A stretch of 64,000 nt of DNA, from assembly GCA_003255025.1 (NCBI GenBank), contig QANY01008047.1, forward strand, positions 67,921 to 131,920. The letters are read 5' to 3'. Positions within the stretch are counted from its first letter, which is position 1, and every line of letters begins with the position of its first letter. This document shows, in pieces, positions 11,345-22,492 of the stretch. The stretch is from Datisca glomerata (taxonomy: Eukaryota; Streptophyta; Magnoliopsida; Cucurbitales; Datiscaceae). The notes beneath the pieces are model-generated. The model was not told where the DNA came from and ran no database searches. It was given only the letters and a program-made list of their open reading frames with translations. The position numbers and the translations under genes are program-made.

Positions 11345-11637
11345 AAAAGAAAATAAATAAATACTTTGCTATTGCATGAAGAAGAAAATAAATAAATATT
11401 TGTTATTGCATGAAGAAGTAAGAAGATGAAGAAGAAGAAGAAGAAAACGTAGAAGAAAATGAAGAAGTGGAAAAAATGAAAAAAGAAGAAGGAGAAACAA
11501 GGTGAAGGGTAAACATGTAACTTCATAAATGTATTTATGAGTGGAAGGTGAGTCAGAGGTTAGGGGAAGTAAAAATTAGTGCACGAGTCAATTTCTGTTA
11601 AATGGTTAGTGTAGGGGTTCAGTTTAGCAAAAAATCC
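11345..11637 (-). repeat. Right arm of the long terminal inverted repeat
   Basis: This is the reverse-complement counterpart of 2388-2650. It has a GAAGAA-rich tract, GGGTAAACATGTAACTTCATAAATG, TGAGTGGAAGGTGAGT, and ends in AGTTTAGCAAAAAATCC at 11637. The minus-strand ORF at 11266-11526 only reflects the Phe-rich reading of this tract. Confidence 0.6.
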
Positions 11638-12373
11638 AAATAACAAACAAATGGCTAACAGGACTCCAAAGCAACAACATCAGCAAGGATAGCGAGAAAC
11701 TGAATTCCCCCAAACCACTCTCTCTGACCCCAAAAGACTGGGAAGATCAAGACGGTGGGCTCCCTCATTCCAGCACCTAGGAACATGAGACCACGAAGAG
11801 ACCCCATCTCTGTATACAACCTCTTGCAGTCAGAAACAAACAAACCAAATTTTGACATTTCGACATGGAAGGCAGGGGATAGTACAAGGCCTGAACAAAG
11901 ATAAGCGAATAAGACTCAACCTGGAGGTTGGAAGCCCTTAAGAACCCACTCTGCTCCGGAGATAAGTGTTCTAACAGGATGAAGTTTCTAACATGATGGG
12001 CGGGAATGAGAAATACCTCTCCCAATGACCAATGAAAGCACTAAAGATGTCACCATTGTGTATGGAGAAGAGACCACCATCCATGAACCTTTCTGATCGT
12101 TTAGCGCCCCATAACTGTTCTACTTCAGCAAAACTAGTGGAGGAAAGGCTCAAGAGCTCGGTGAGGTCACGCCCAACTGAAGAGGGGAGGAATATTCAAG
12201 TGCTCTCTCAAAATCTTCTAAGAAATCATCAACCCAGTCGGAAACATTCAGAAAACCACACCTTTCTACCAGGCAAGACACTGTTTCTAAAAAACCACAG
12301 ACTCCAACAAATCTCTAACACTCTTTTGAGAATTTATTTGGAAAGGGAAGTAAGGAACCGAGAGATAAACTTA
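11638..12373 (-). other. Unrecognised degenerate coding-like stretch
   Basis: Overlapping open frames on the minus strand (11655-11858, 11777-12025, 11971-12153) read like protein rather than low-complexity DNA, for example LWGAKRSERFMDGGLFSIHNG. The reading changes frame several times toward 12370. It may be an old pseudogene or retroelement gag/linker remnant, but no family was recognised. It ends where the LTR of the next element begins. Confidence 0.3.
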
Positions 12374-12703
12374 TGAAACTCGATGGATTGAGGATCAAAT
12401 TCTTAACTCAAAGTATTAGGAGACACTGTTCTTAACTTACGGTGTTAAAAGACGCAAGGGTTTTCCTTAGAAAATACTTCATTCATTAACAATTCAATGA
12501 ACCAATGCACTGCTTTATATAGCAGGTTACATAAAAGATCTTTTACAACTAACTAGCCAATCAACTAACAATAATTGAAAACTACCAATAACCAACCAAA
12601 CTAACAATTAACTACTAATCAACTAACATAGTTCTTCAATCGAACGTTAGTATGCTTGACCCGAGTACCGCGCCGAGGCACACCATCACCGTCCGATCCA
12701 TCA
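12374..12703 (-). repeat. 3' LTR of the 3.0-kb gypsy element
   Basis: This is the partner of 15058-15396, collinear throughout with scattered substitutions and a few small indels. A TATATAGCAGG-type TATA region is shared, as is the GTATGCTTGACCCGAGTA(C/T)CGCG block near the right-hand end. Confidence 0.9.
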
Positions 12704-12717
12704 ATACTCCCCTGCAA
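12704..12717 (-). other. Polypurine tract
   Basis: Read on the minus strand, TTGCAGGGGAGTAT lies directly before the 3' LTR, which is the position of the plus-strand DNA primer. Confidence 0.75.
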
Positions 12718-13287
12718 GAAAATGAACCTTGTCCTCAAGGTTCAAAATTGGAAAACGTTGACGTAGTACCAAAATAGGCTCTCAATTCTTCGGATTATTA
12801 CTAACATAACTTTTGCAAATATTGTTCCAAGCAACAATTCACCACCTCCGTTTGCCCATCGGTCTCGAGATGATAAGCGAAACTATATTTAATTTGCGTA
12901 CCTTAAAGACAAATAAATTCCTTCCAAAATGTGCTCAAGAAAACCCAATCATGATCACACACAATGCTTTCCGGAATACCATGTAGCCAAACAATTTGCC
13001 GAATAAAACTTTCAGCAATAGTCTAGGCCAAATAAGGGTAGATAAGCGCAATTAAGTGAGCATGACTTGCTTAATCAGTCCACCATGACAAGAACCACAT
13101 TCTTTCTCCCGGATAATGGCAACCCATCGATGAAGTCCATCATAATATTAGCCCAAACTTGCATCGGGACGGGCAACGGATTAAGCAATCATGCGGGCGA
13201 TTGGGAAACATACTTGTTTTTCTGACATATTTCACATTGCTCGACGAAATCCTTAACGTCTCTACGCGTGCCCGACCAAACAAAAGA

Positions 13288-13720
13288 TCACCTATGCCTT
13301 TGATAAGTCTGTAATTCACCCGAATGATCACCCATTACCGAATCATGGCATTCACGTATCAAATCTTTCCTTATTCCCTCATCGTTCGGAACTAGAGCAC
13401 AATCTTGCTGGAACATACATCCTCCCCGAATTGTTCTTCCAAGCTTATCTCGATCTCCATTCTTTAATTCAAGAATCAATTTACCAAGAGTAAGATCAGT
13501 AGTGGTGGCTGCTTTCAATCGTTCCCATTCCATAAAGACTGGTTTAGAAATCATGGTCAAATCAGCCGAACCGTCCCTTTGGGATAAAGCATTTGCCATA
13601 TTGTTTTCGCATATAGGCCAATATACAATCTCATAATTAAATCCACTCAGTTTAGAAAGCCACATTTGTTGTCCTGGTGTCATTATCCGTTGCTCCAAAA
13701 GATATCAAAGACTTTGCTGA
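13288..13720 (-). pseudogene. gypsy pol remnant: end of RNase H and integrase zinc-binding domain
   Basis: The frame reads LEQRIMTPGQQMWLSKLSGFNYEI, the usual end of the RNase H domain, followed by a degraded ALSQR motif (normally ALSR). About 75 residues later RKDLIRECHDSVMGDHSG gives the His-Cys-containing start of the integrase H2C2 finger. Reading continues weakly to about 13140. The integrase catalytic core was not found. Confidence 0.8.
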
Positions 13721-14219
13721 TCATTTACCAAATCCCACAAGAAACCTACACGCCCATATAACAACTCGTCTGGGAGATTATTTGGCAGTTTAATATGTTT
13801 AAATTGACCAAGATAATAACTAAGCAACTGCTGGTCACCAGTATGCTTACTCGCTACAACCCCAAGAGCTCACACACCAGCCCGCCCACACATGAAAAGA
13901 TCTTAGAAGTGGGAGATGAACTATAACAAGCCTTGACAATCATTGTGCAAAGACCAAGATCATTAACATTCTTTGTGAATTTGTACGATTTGAAGAGCTA
14001 GAAAGGGGTGCCAAAAGCGCCAGAATAAAGCGTAAAATCTTGTACTCGTTGGCCGGTCATACCCCAAGTCTCTATCACAATCTCCATAGTCATGTACTTG
14101 TAGTCGAATATATTTGGTCCAAGATCCGCTAACCATTGAACCCCCAAAACGACATCCAATCCGGTAATGGGTAAAGAATATAAAGTGAAGTAATAAGCTC
14201 GTATCCTTGAATAATAAGC

Positions 14220-14402
14220 TTAACCCCCATCATATTGGTTCTGACACCACAGATGTTCTCCTATAGTCCTCTTTACTGCGAACGACGTGATTGGTGTAAC
14301 AACAAACTGTAAACGTCCCGCAACTTGATCGTTAACAAAATTGTGGCTCGATTTATTGTCCACCAGAATGCTAACAGTTTGATTATATATCGTTGCTTCC
14401 AT
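14220..14402 (-). pseudogene. gypsy aspartic protease remnant
   Basis: SILVDNKSSHNFVND corresponds to the catalytic loop LVDSGSSHNF of plant gypsy retropepsins, with the Gly after the catalytic pair lost. The piece is short and stops at 14220. Confidence 0.7.
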
Positions 14403-14647
14403 TCACATAGTTTGTTTCATTACATCCCCTGTTGTAGCATTCAAAGAGATTTCTGGCTATGACTAATTTAATTCACTTTCTTGATCATCCTTTTCATCTT
14501 CTTGGTTAGTCTTTTCATCCTCACCCATCATATCGGTCAACATCGCTTGAGCCGCTTGACATTGATGGTGAGGAATAATGTTTCGTCATAATTAAAGCAA
14601 AGGTTTTGAGCCTCCCCCTGCTTCATTTCTTGGATCGAAAAATATTG

Positions 14648-14851
14648 TCACGTCCAGTTTAACCATAACATCGGAACTGCGTCAAAAAATTTTGGAAAAT
14701 CCATTTTGAGCTGTGGCATTCGCTTCTTGGACTTCTTAGAATGACCATTGCTCGATGTATTGCTACTTTTGTCTGAAGACATCTCACTCGTTGGATTCAT
14801 GACATTTATTACCGAAGAAACCAATCGGCCATCCGAAGAAGAACTCTTCAA
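14648..14851 (-). pseudogene. gypsy gag N-terminal remnant
   Basis: The Ser/Lys-rich stretch leads to KMDFPKFFDAVPMLWLN, which matches the gag opening MDFPKFDGxDPxxWL of plant gypsy elements with small changes. The rest of gag is deleted between here and the protease remnant. Confidence 0.65.
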
Positions 14852-15040
14852 TTTCGACCTGTCATGTCATTTCTTTCCTTTCTTTTTTACAGCTTTATCC
14901 CGAAATGGGCTAACAAGTTATCGAATTGATTCTTGGTTTGATGTCTATAACTTAATGAGCGTATGAAGACTCTCGTGAATCTCGTCTACCGCCCCTTCAA
15001 TATGGTCGAGTCGCTCGTTGTACGTCATGTTGCAGTGTTG

Positions 15041-15052
15041 GCTCTGATACCA
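15041..15052 (-). other. Primer-binding site (initiator tRNA-Met)
   Basis: Read on the minus strand, TGGTATCAGAGC is complementary to the 3' end of initiator tRNA-Met. It lies 5 bp inside the right LTR, which makes that the 5' LTR. Confidence 0.9.
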
Positions 15053-15057
15053 ATTGA

Positions 15058-15396
15058 TGAAACTCGATGGATCGAGGATCAAATTCCTAACTCACGGTGT
15101 TAGGAGACATTGTTCTTAACTCAGGGTGTTAAGAGACGCAATGACTTTCCTTAGAAAATACTTCATTAATTAACCATTCAAGGAACGAAAGCACTGCATT
15201 ATATAGTAGCCTACATAAACGATCTTCTACAACTAACTAGCCAATTAACTAACAATAACCAAAAACTACCAATAACCAACCAAAACAACCAAACTAACAA
15301 TTAACTACTAATCAACTAACATAGTTCTTCAATCAAACATTAGTATGCTTGACCCGAGTATCGCGTTGAGGCACACCATCACCGTCTGATCCATCA
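15058..15396 (-). repeat. 5' LTR of the 3.0-kb gypsy element
   Basis: This is the partner of 12374-12703, with the same ends and collinear content. Confidence 0.9.
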
Positions 15397-16640
15397 TAAA
15401 CCCCATCATAGGCCACTTTTTGCAACTATTTGGAAAAATTCCAAACAAACCTTCTACCTCCCAAACCTCAACCACAAACGGCATAGAAAAGAGCATGATT
15501 CTTTCATTATAGAAAATAGATCAAAATATTATGACGAAATGCGATGAAATGGACAAAAAAAAGTTGAACTCAAAGAAGAAAATAACTATATTAAATTATG
15601 TTAGATAATGAGGAAATACTGTTAATCCATACAATAACAATGATATGCAAGGATAATAAAAATTAATCTAGAAAAAAAGGTTTAGAATGGTCTGTTAACA
15701 GTTAGGTTGAGTCATTCAATGTACTTTCCTAAAAGAAGATACAACCCATCTTGCAAAGGTTGAATGGCGTTTCTCTACCAAGATGCCAAGATTCTCTAGG
15801 AGCTCTTGTATTCAGCTAAAATTAACTTCAAACTCGCAATTACTTGTAATGATTGAAAGTATATATAATAAAATATTGTAGGGGATGGAATTCAGTAATA
15901 ATTAAAGAGAAAAGCATTTTGTTTTGGAGGCCTTTTGTTCCCCTTTTTCCACACACAAATGACATTGCTCTTTTTTTTTTCAATTCTAAAGGAACAAAGT
16001 TGTTCTCCCCTTTGGTGAGAGATTATATAAATTCAAAGGAAAAGAACGTAGGCTAAGCCTACAGCTAACTTCCTCTTATCCACTTCACCTTAGATAGAGG
16101 AAGTGAGTTGTTTTGTGTTATATGGAGTCGTTCTATACCACTCTCTACTCATATATAATTTTTTAAAATTTTAAATTAGTTACAAGAATCTGACATATGT
16201 GTGTCTGTCTCAATATTTTAGTATGTATCTATGTACGTCATTATGTATCTATGTATACATATGTTCAATCATATTTACTATGCAATTGGGTATAAGTACC
16301 TTCTCATTTTTGAACCTACACTTAGTGTTAGTAAATATCCATCTGAAGGTACCATAGTGAACTAAGTCTTGAACTAGGTCCATTAGCCAAACTTCCACTA
16401 ACCACACACATTGTACAAGTAATTATATTAGGTTCTAGTGTGTTTTGTGTGATTGACAGTCATATACACGTATCTTGTCTCATGAGTATTTTTAGGGAGT
16501 AGCTCAACTTCCCATAGTAACGACCTCACTATAACACTCACTTCGGTGAAACCATTAAAGGTGATCTGTGATCAAACACCCTGCAATATCCATGTCTTGG
16601 TTTCATTCAGAATGTATATTCTTCCTTAATCATCACAGTT
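15397..16640. other. Noncoding DNA between elements
   Basis: No supported gene was seen. The stretch from about 16100 onward may be the 3' untranslated/LTR part of the adjoining copia element (minus), but a second LTR to prove it was not found. The ORF at 15853-16056 has no recognisable feature. Confidence 0.45.
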
Positions 16641-16810
16641 TTGAGCACTATCACCACAGGAATGAGACTAGGAAATACTTATCAGTACACAAACATAGTG
16701 CTATATTCCAGTCACACTGCAATTTCATTATTACCCAGTGAACCTCATTCATGGGATCTCCAATCACAAAGATTGGGTGTCCATTATGGTGACTATCTTA
16801 TGGGCTTCAA

Positions 16811-17160
16811 TCATATTCCCCTCGATAATTCCATTATTCTTCTCCACGGTAAGCTATTAGTAGGTAGATCTGCAATGTTCAGCTCAGATCTAACAAAATC
16901 AAGAGAAATCACACCATGAGATAGTAATTGTTTAATAGAATTATGTCTAATTCTAAGATGTTTGCTCTTTTCATTGAAATATTTATTGTTAGCATTTGTT
17001 ATGGTAGCTTGGCTATCACAATGTATTGGTATAATAGGAGCAGGTTTAGGTAACACATGAATATTGTTAGTAGATAAACTTCTTAACCATTCAACATCAC
17101 TACATGTTAAGTCTAAAGCAATAAACTCAACTTCTATGGTGGATCTAGATATAAGAGTAA
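16811..17160 (-). pseudogene. copia RNase H domain remnant
   Basis: The frame contains PIHCDSQATITNANN, HLRIRHNSIKQLLSHGVISLDFV and NIADLPTNSL, the typical end of plant copia RNase H (the last usually ADPLTKPL). The catalytic Asp in HCDSQ is present. A reading-frame break lies upstream. Confidence 0.88.
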
Positions 17161-17276
17161 TTTTCTAGATTTTAATGCTATTGCACCTACACTAAAAGTA
17201 AATACATAACCACTAGTGGCCATAGTTTAATTTAAATATGAGATTCAATTCGCATCACTAAATCCTTCTAATACAA

Positions 17277-18128
17277 CTAGAAAGTTATGATACAAAATTC
17301 GTAATTTGCAGTACCTTTAAGATATTTAAATATTCTTTCAATAGAAATCCAATGTTCATTACTAGGGTTACTAGTATATCTGCTTAATTTGTTTACATTA
17401 TAAGCTGTATCATGCCTAGTGCAATTTGTAGGATACATCAAAGATCTAATTATATGGGCATAATTATGCTGACAAATTGATTCTCCTTCATTCTTTCTTA
17501 GTTTTGAATGTAGATCAAAATGGGTAGAAACAACATTAACATCACAATAATTAAACTTTTTCAGTAAATGCTCAACATAATGAGATTGTGACAAACATAT
17601 GCATTCATCTTTCTTGTCAATTTAATACCCAAAATAACACTAGCAGGACCTAAGTCTTTCACATTAAAATTATCATATAAGAAATTCTTAGTGTCATTGA
17701 TGGCATTTCAGTTAGTTAAAAAAGGATATCATCCACGTATAAACAAAAAATTACAAAGCATTTTCTAATATTTTGACACACATTTTTCAAAGCCATTAAT
17801 CCACTAAGCCATTTGAAAGTATCATATTATTGAATTTTTCATGTCATTGTTTTGATACTTGTTTAAGCTCATAAAGAGATTTTATAAGTTTTCAAACTTT
17901 ATTTTCTTGTCCAGGTAAAATAAAACCTTTACGCTGACCCATATAAATTTCTTCATTCAATTCACTATTTAAGAAAGTTATTTTAACATTCATTTGGTGA
18001 TTTCTAATTTTTATATAGATGCAACGATAATTAAAAACCTAATAGTGGTGATTCTAATCTACTAACAGGGGAGTAAGTATAAAAAAATCTGCACCTTCTT
18101 TTTGTTTAAAACCTTTAGCTATAAGCTA
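17277..18128 (-). pseudogene. copia reverse transcriptase, C-terminal two thirds
   Basis: The open part 17277-17594 reads MSQSHYVEHLLKKFNY and SLMYPTNCTRHDTAYNV, which are the copia RT end blocks. In broken frames upstream, KLIKSLYELKQ (about 17900-17870) and KGFKQKEGADFF (about 18115) are visible. The catalytic YVDD region near 17735 is degraded to about VYTWMI. Stops occur throughout. Confidence 0.85.
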
Positions 18129-18199
18129 AGAAGCACAAACACTGACACGACATTAACACGTTGATAAGTCATTTTTAAAAAAAAGTAGGATACGGGATA

Positions 18200-18236
<37 letters not shown>

Positions 18237-18746
18237 GCTATTTATAAGTATGAAAATAGATATTTACATAAAAAATAATTACAATATCAATCATATCAAG
18301 AAGATGAATTAAAATTATTCACTAGTTGTAGATGTCATTGATTAATCGAGTGAGTTTCCATTTTATAAAATTTAAAGTTTAAGAATTTTGGCAATAAAAA
18401 ACTGATTTGATACCTTTTTAAATTTAACATACTTTAAAACATAAATTTCTTTCTTCTTTCTTTCCACCTTTTACGCTTTCTTCATTTAAAAGTTAAAATG
18501 TTGTTCATTTTATTTTACATCCTTTATATTTTATTATTTATTTTTTTCCAAAAATGTGTCTAAAAGGTGTCAACACGTGTTGGCAACGTGTCCTGACGTG
18601 TCTGACACGTGTTCAGGAACATGTCCTAGCGTGTCAGACACGTGTCCGAAAATAAAATAAAAAAGATTCAGACACAATTTTGGCTTGTCAGAGCGTGTCG
18701 ATGTCCGAGACCTACACTCTGCAGAAATAGAAGTGTCGGTGATTCT
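18129..18746. mobile_element. 618-bp small DNA transposon-like insertion inside the copia RT
   Basis: TAAGCTA stands on both sides (18122-18128 and 18747-18753). The ends AGAAGCACAAACACT and, reverse complemented, AGAATCACCGACACT form an imperfect terminal inverted repeat. Removing the insert restores the copia reading across VA/KGF. Internally there is a (TA)n tract (about 18204-18233) and several GACACGTGT/ACACGTG repeats near 18565-18645. The superfamily is not certain; a 7-8-bp duplication would suit hAT. Confidence 0.65.
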
Positions 18747-19365
18747 TAAGCTACAAGTATAGGTTTAAATTTTTCTATGGATCCATCAGTTCTTAATTTT
18801 TTCCTAAAAATTCATTTACAACCAATGATTTTACATCCAGGTGGAAGATGAGTTAAAAATCAAGTTTTGCTATTCATTATAGAATCCATTTCATTATTAA
18901 TTGCTTCTTTCCAAAAAGATGCATCAACAGAAGTTATAACCTCATTATATGATTTTGGGTCATTTTCCACAAGAAAAATATAAAAATTATTATCAAAATC
19001 CTTATTATATCTAATTCTTTTACTTTTCCCAGCCTCAAGTTGATCTAAATTAGAAACCTCCCTAATAGAATTTGAATTCTCACTAACTTGGATGCTTAAA
19101 ATATTTCTGAACTAGGAAAAATACTTTCAAAGAAAGTTGCATCACAAGACTCCATAATAGTATTTCTAGAAAAATCAGGTAAATTTAAATTCGGGATTAA
19201 AAACTGATAAGTTACACTATTCATATAATAACCAACAAAAATACAATCAATCATTTTTTTACCTAATTTTATTTTCTTATTTATAGGAATATTAACTTTA
19301 GCAGAACATCCCCACACTTCAACAAATTTTAAATTAGGCTTCTTCTTTTTTTCATTTTCCATACG
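18747..19365 (-). pseudogene. copia RT start, linker and integrase C-terminal remnant
   Basis: The ORF 19096-19461 contains LKFVEVWGCSAKVNIPINKK, GKKMIDCIFVGYYMNSVTYQFL and NTIMESCDATFFE, the copia integrase-C/linker signature. Downstream, at about 18840-18760, KKLRTDGSIEKFKPILVA of the RT fingers is readable. Viral-type homology to copia ends near 19365, where the reading changes to gypsy gag. Confidence 0.85.
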
Positions 19366-19821
19366 GGGTTCTAATTTTGAAGGCCAGTTCCTCCTGCGTG
19401 GGAATAAAATAATAGGACTCGCCAATCTGTTGTATCTTTGTATAGGGATTGTGGGATGCACCAGGTGTGGCCACTTGACCTAAGAATGAGATTGTCGGTT
19501 CTTGTCTCGCTTGTCTTACCAATGCTTTTCTACTCTTGTTAGAGTATCCTCCATGTAATCCAGCCCATATGGTCCACACTTCTTTTGTCGTCGGTGGTGG
19601 GAGGGCATGTAGACTTTTCCAATCCTCCGGCCTCCCCTTACCGCTTAGTTCCCATATATTCCTTCAAGTATCCCCTTTGAATCAGGTCATCCATCTCTTG
19701 CTTAAAGTCATGGCAATCGACCGTGAGATGTCCATGGTCTTTGTAAAATGAACAATACTTGCTTTTATTGCTATGCTCTAGGTTGTCCCTCAATTTCTCC
19801 AGCCATCGGAGTAGTCTCTTG
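19366..19821 (-). pseudogene. Tat-like gypsy gag, C-terminal part with zinc-knuckle-like motif
   Basis: Read on the minus strand, LLRWLEKLRDNLEH is followed by YCSFYKDHGHLTVDCHDFKQEMDDLI, then RPEDWKSLHALPP. The CSFYKDHGHLTVDC segment is the cysteine/histidine knuckle with following DC-x-LK block of Tat/Ogre-type gag proteins. The N-terminal half of the same gag is at 26621-27330, separated by the Athila-like insertion. Frame breaks occur beyond 19580. Confidence 0.75.
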
Positions 19822-21125
19822 TGGATGAGTGTGTTTCACACTCATATTTTAGATAACTTTAATTTTATTAGTTCTTTGAATTTTATTATTTGATTTATGT
19901 TTGTTTTACTTTTATTTTGTAGGCAAGATATTATAGTGCATTTGGATTGATTTGAAAAGATTTAGAAAGATTTGGAAGGCAAAAATGTGGATAAATCAAG
20001 AAAAGAATGGACATGGATAGAAGGGTCAGTATTGCCACGTTGGCAGGTAGTAGGCCAGCGCCGCGACGCTTGGCGCTAAAAAATTATATACAGAAGTCAG
20101 TGCCACAGCGCTGGTGCGGCACCAAGAGAACCAAAATGCCAACGTCGTGACATTGTATTTCAGCGCCGCGACTCTGGCTTTCAGCGCCGTGTGCTGGCTT
20201 TCTGCTCCACGACTCTGGCTTTCAGCACCGCGACACTGTCATGATAATAATGTTGTTATTTTTAATTTTTACTCCAATTTTATCCTTATCAAAACCTAGT
20301 GTATAAATAGAATATTTGAGGAGTTTTAGAGAACTTTTTGGACGTGTTGAGGTAGAGAGTAGATGTTTTGGAGAGGAAATGAACACGGATGAAACCGAAA
20401 GACGGATCTCAACTTCAATTCATTTTTAAATCTAGTTTTTCTTCTCTTTTCTTGTATGTTCATGAATATTATTAGAATGTTTTCTTATTCTAGCATGTTC
20501 TAATTTTCTTATCTAGGGTATGACGTAACCAAATCATGATTGTTCATATATTTTGATTTTCAATTCAATTGATGTTTATTCAGTATTATTGAGTGTTATA
20601 ATCAATTCTTAATGCTTATGATCGTCTGGCCAACTATTGCATAGTTTGGATTTATTCTGAGACTGAGAAGTGATGATTAAATTCATAAGTTAGTGATAAC
20701 TATGGATCTAGTGTAGCAATTACAATTTCTTATGCTTAATGAGTTTCAATTTATTTAATTTTGACAGAGATGTGAGATTAATATTTTTGATTCATTGTTA
20801 TCGATGCTTGAAAAATATTGATAATTAAATTAGAGAAATTCGGTGTCAATAATTTGATAAACATTGATTGATTGAGATTTGGAATTTAGAACTTTTAACT
20901 ATTCAAAGTTGAATTATTTTATCTTTATCAAATCTTGATCGTTTTAGTCTAATTAGAATTTTAGCTTAATTAAAAATCCCAACTTTTTCGTCATTCTCAA
21001 TTAGAATTAAGGTCTAGTTGATTTCAATACTTAATATCAATCAATCCGGGGATGATACTCTATTTCATATGATATTATTACTTGACAACGATAGTGTACA
21101 CTTGCACTCTAGAAATATCGTAACA
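19822..21125 (+). repeat. 5' LTR of the Athila-like element
   Basis: It is collinear with 25371-26620. Differences include a block at about 20155-20240 made of four imperfect GGCTTTCAGCGCCGCGACTCT-type units, which is absent from the 3' LTR. A GTGTATAAATAG TATA box occurs at about 20300. Confidence 0.9.
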
Positions 21126-21131
21126 AGTTTT

Positions 21132-21150
21132 TGGCGCCGTTGCTAGGGAT
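21132..21150 (+). other. Primer-binding site (tRNA-Asp type)
   Basis: TGGCGCCGTTGCTAGGGAT follows the 5' LTR after six bases. TGGCGCCGTTGCC-type sites are characteristic of Athila and Tat lineages. Confidence 0.88.
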
Positions 21151-21373
21151 TGATTTTGTTTATTAATATTGGAGTTACATATCCTTGATTTTACTATGAG
21201 TCTTAATTTCTTTTATTTACAGTTATTTACTATTTTGACTTTTGAGGTGATTTCTACGGTGTATGAGAAAATTTGGAAGCGAAATTTTGACTCCCCTAAA
21301 TTTGAAAATTGAGCGAACTTGTCATCGTAGTAGAAAAGTGAGGTGAAAAGCTTTTAAACAACCTCAAGAAACC

Positions 21374-22492
21374 ATGGAAGATGTTAGAGAAAATCTTGAA
21401 ATTGTGAACAACCAAAATATCCTAGCGATTTGAGACTATGCTATGCCATTGGACAATGAGGATACCTCTGCCATTCAGCGTCCTATTATTAATGCCATCA
21501 ATCTTAAGATTAAGCCGACTATCATTCATATGGTGCAAGAAAATCAGTTCAGTGGCCTGCCTAATGATGATTCAAATGTTCACATAGCAACTTTTCTTGA
21601 AATTTGCGAGACATTCAAGCACAACAATGTCTCAACTGATGCAGTTAGGCTGAGATTATTCTCATTTTCACTTCAAGATAAGGCTAAGAGTTGGTTGAAA
21701 TCTTCGCCCACTGGATCAATCACCACTTGGAATGGACTATCTAAGAAATGTTTGGCTAAGTTCTTTCCACCAGCTAAAACAGCCAAGATGAGGAATGAGA
21801 TCACTACCTTTTTGCAATATGATATGGAGTCTATTTATGAAGTTTGGGAGAGATTTAAAGAGATGTTGAGAGGGTGCCCACATCATGGACTCCCTGGATG
21901 GTTACAAGTTCAAACTTTCTACAATGAGTTAGAGAATTCAACGAGGACACTAGTGGATGTAGCAACAAGAGAAGCTTTAATGGAAAAAACACATGAGGAG
22001 GCTTATGCTTTGCTTGAAGAAATAACTGCTAATGCCTATCAATGACCAATTGAGCGCAACATACCGAGAAAGATTCATGGACTTCATGAAGACGATGCTC
22101 TTACTACTCTTACTGTTCAAGTAGCTGCACTGTACAAGCAATTGAGCTTTTTCACCGCCAATGCTAGTGCTATTCATGCTTCACAGGAAGTTTGTAATTT
22201 GTGCAATGGACCTCATTTTAATACTAAATGTCAAACCGGTAATCCCTTTCCTCCTTCTCAGTCAAAACATGTTAATTTTGTTGTGAATTACAGTAGGAAA
22301 AATAAGCCATGCTCCAACACTTACAACCAAGGGTCGCGAAATCACCCTAATTTCTCTTGGAAGTATAGTCAGAATGTGATGAATTCACCAGTTGCTACTC
22401 AGCCTCAACAACCTAAATTTTACAGATGCTCTTTCCCAACTCATAGTCAATACTACTCAATTTATGGAAAGAACATATGCTACACTTCATAG
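21374..22492 (+). pseudogene. Athila-like gag
   Basis: A likely start at 21374 is followed by an in-frame TGA at 21431, then 200 open codons (21443-22045) and a further TGA at 22043. The frame continues to 22492. Features are the gag core with FSGLPNDDSNVHIATFLEIC, LFSFSLQDKAKSWL and FFPPAKTAKMRNEI, and near the end the CNLCNGPHFNTKC knuckle typical of Athila gag. Two in-frame stops mean the full product cannot be made without readthrough. Confidence 0.85.

Larger units (their letters stand above)
2374..11637. mobile_element. Large composite flanked by long inverted terminal arms (Mutator-like or unclassified TIR element)
   Basis: The left edge (about 2374-2650) and the reverse complement of the right edge (about 11345-11637) can be aligned by eye. 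Both run from a poly-T/GCTAAA-type end through ACTCACCTT-CACTCA, then TTTATxAAGTTACxxGTTTACCCTT, a CT-rich tract and a CTTACTTCTTCATGCAA block. This gives a terminal inverted repeat of roughly 250 bp with many mismatches. Inside lie two opposed pararetrovirus fragments and a palindrome array, and no transposase was seen. No convincing target duplication flanks the ends (ACGGACC left, AAATAACAAA right), so the assignment to one mobilised unit is an inference. A related end sequence occurs at 32040-32132. Confidence 0.5.
12374..15396 (-). mobile_element. Deleted Ty3/gypsy LTR retrotransposon (3.0 kb)
   Basis: Two LTRs of about 330-340 bp, both beginning TGAAACTCGATGGAT and ending GATCCATCA, bound a 2.35-kb interior. 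The primer-binding site next to the right LTR and the purine tract next to the left LTR fix the orientation as minus. Remnants of gag start, protease, RNase H end and integrase zinc finger remain, while most of gag and RT and the integrase core are deleted. TAAAC follows the right LTR. TAAAC also occurs three bases before the left LTR, so the target duplication is only approximate. Confidence 0.85.
16811..19365 (-). mobile_element. Ty1/copia retrotransposon, decayed and truncated at its 5' side
   Basis: On the minus strand, in order from high to low coordinates, are the integrase end/linker (19096-19365), RT (about 18990-17277, interrupted at 18129-18746) and RNase H (about 17160-16811). This is the copia gene order INT-RT-RH. 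The gag, protease and integrase core are absent because the element is broken near 19365 by a gypsy gag sequence. Many stops show it is dead. Confidence 0.85.
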
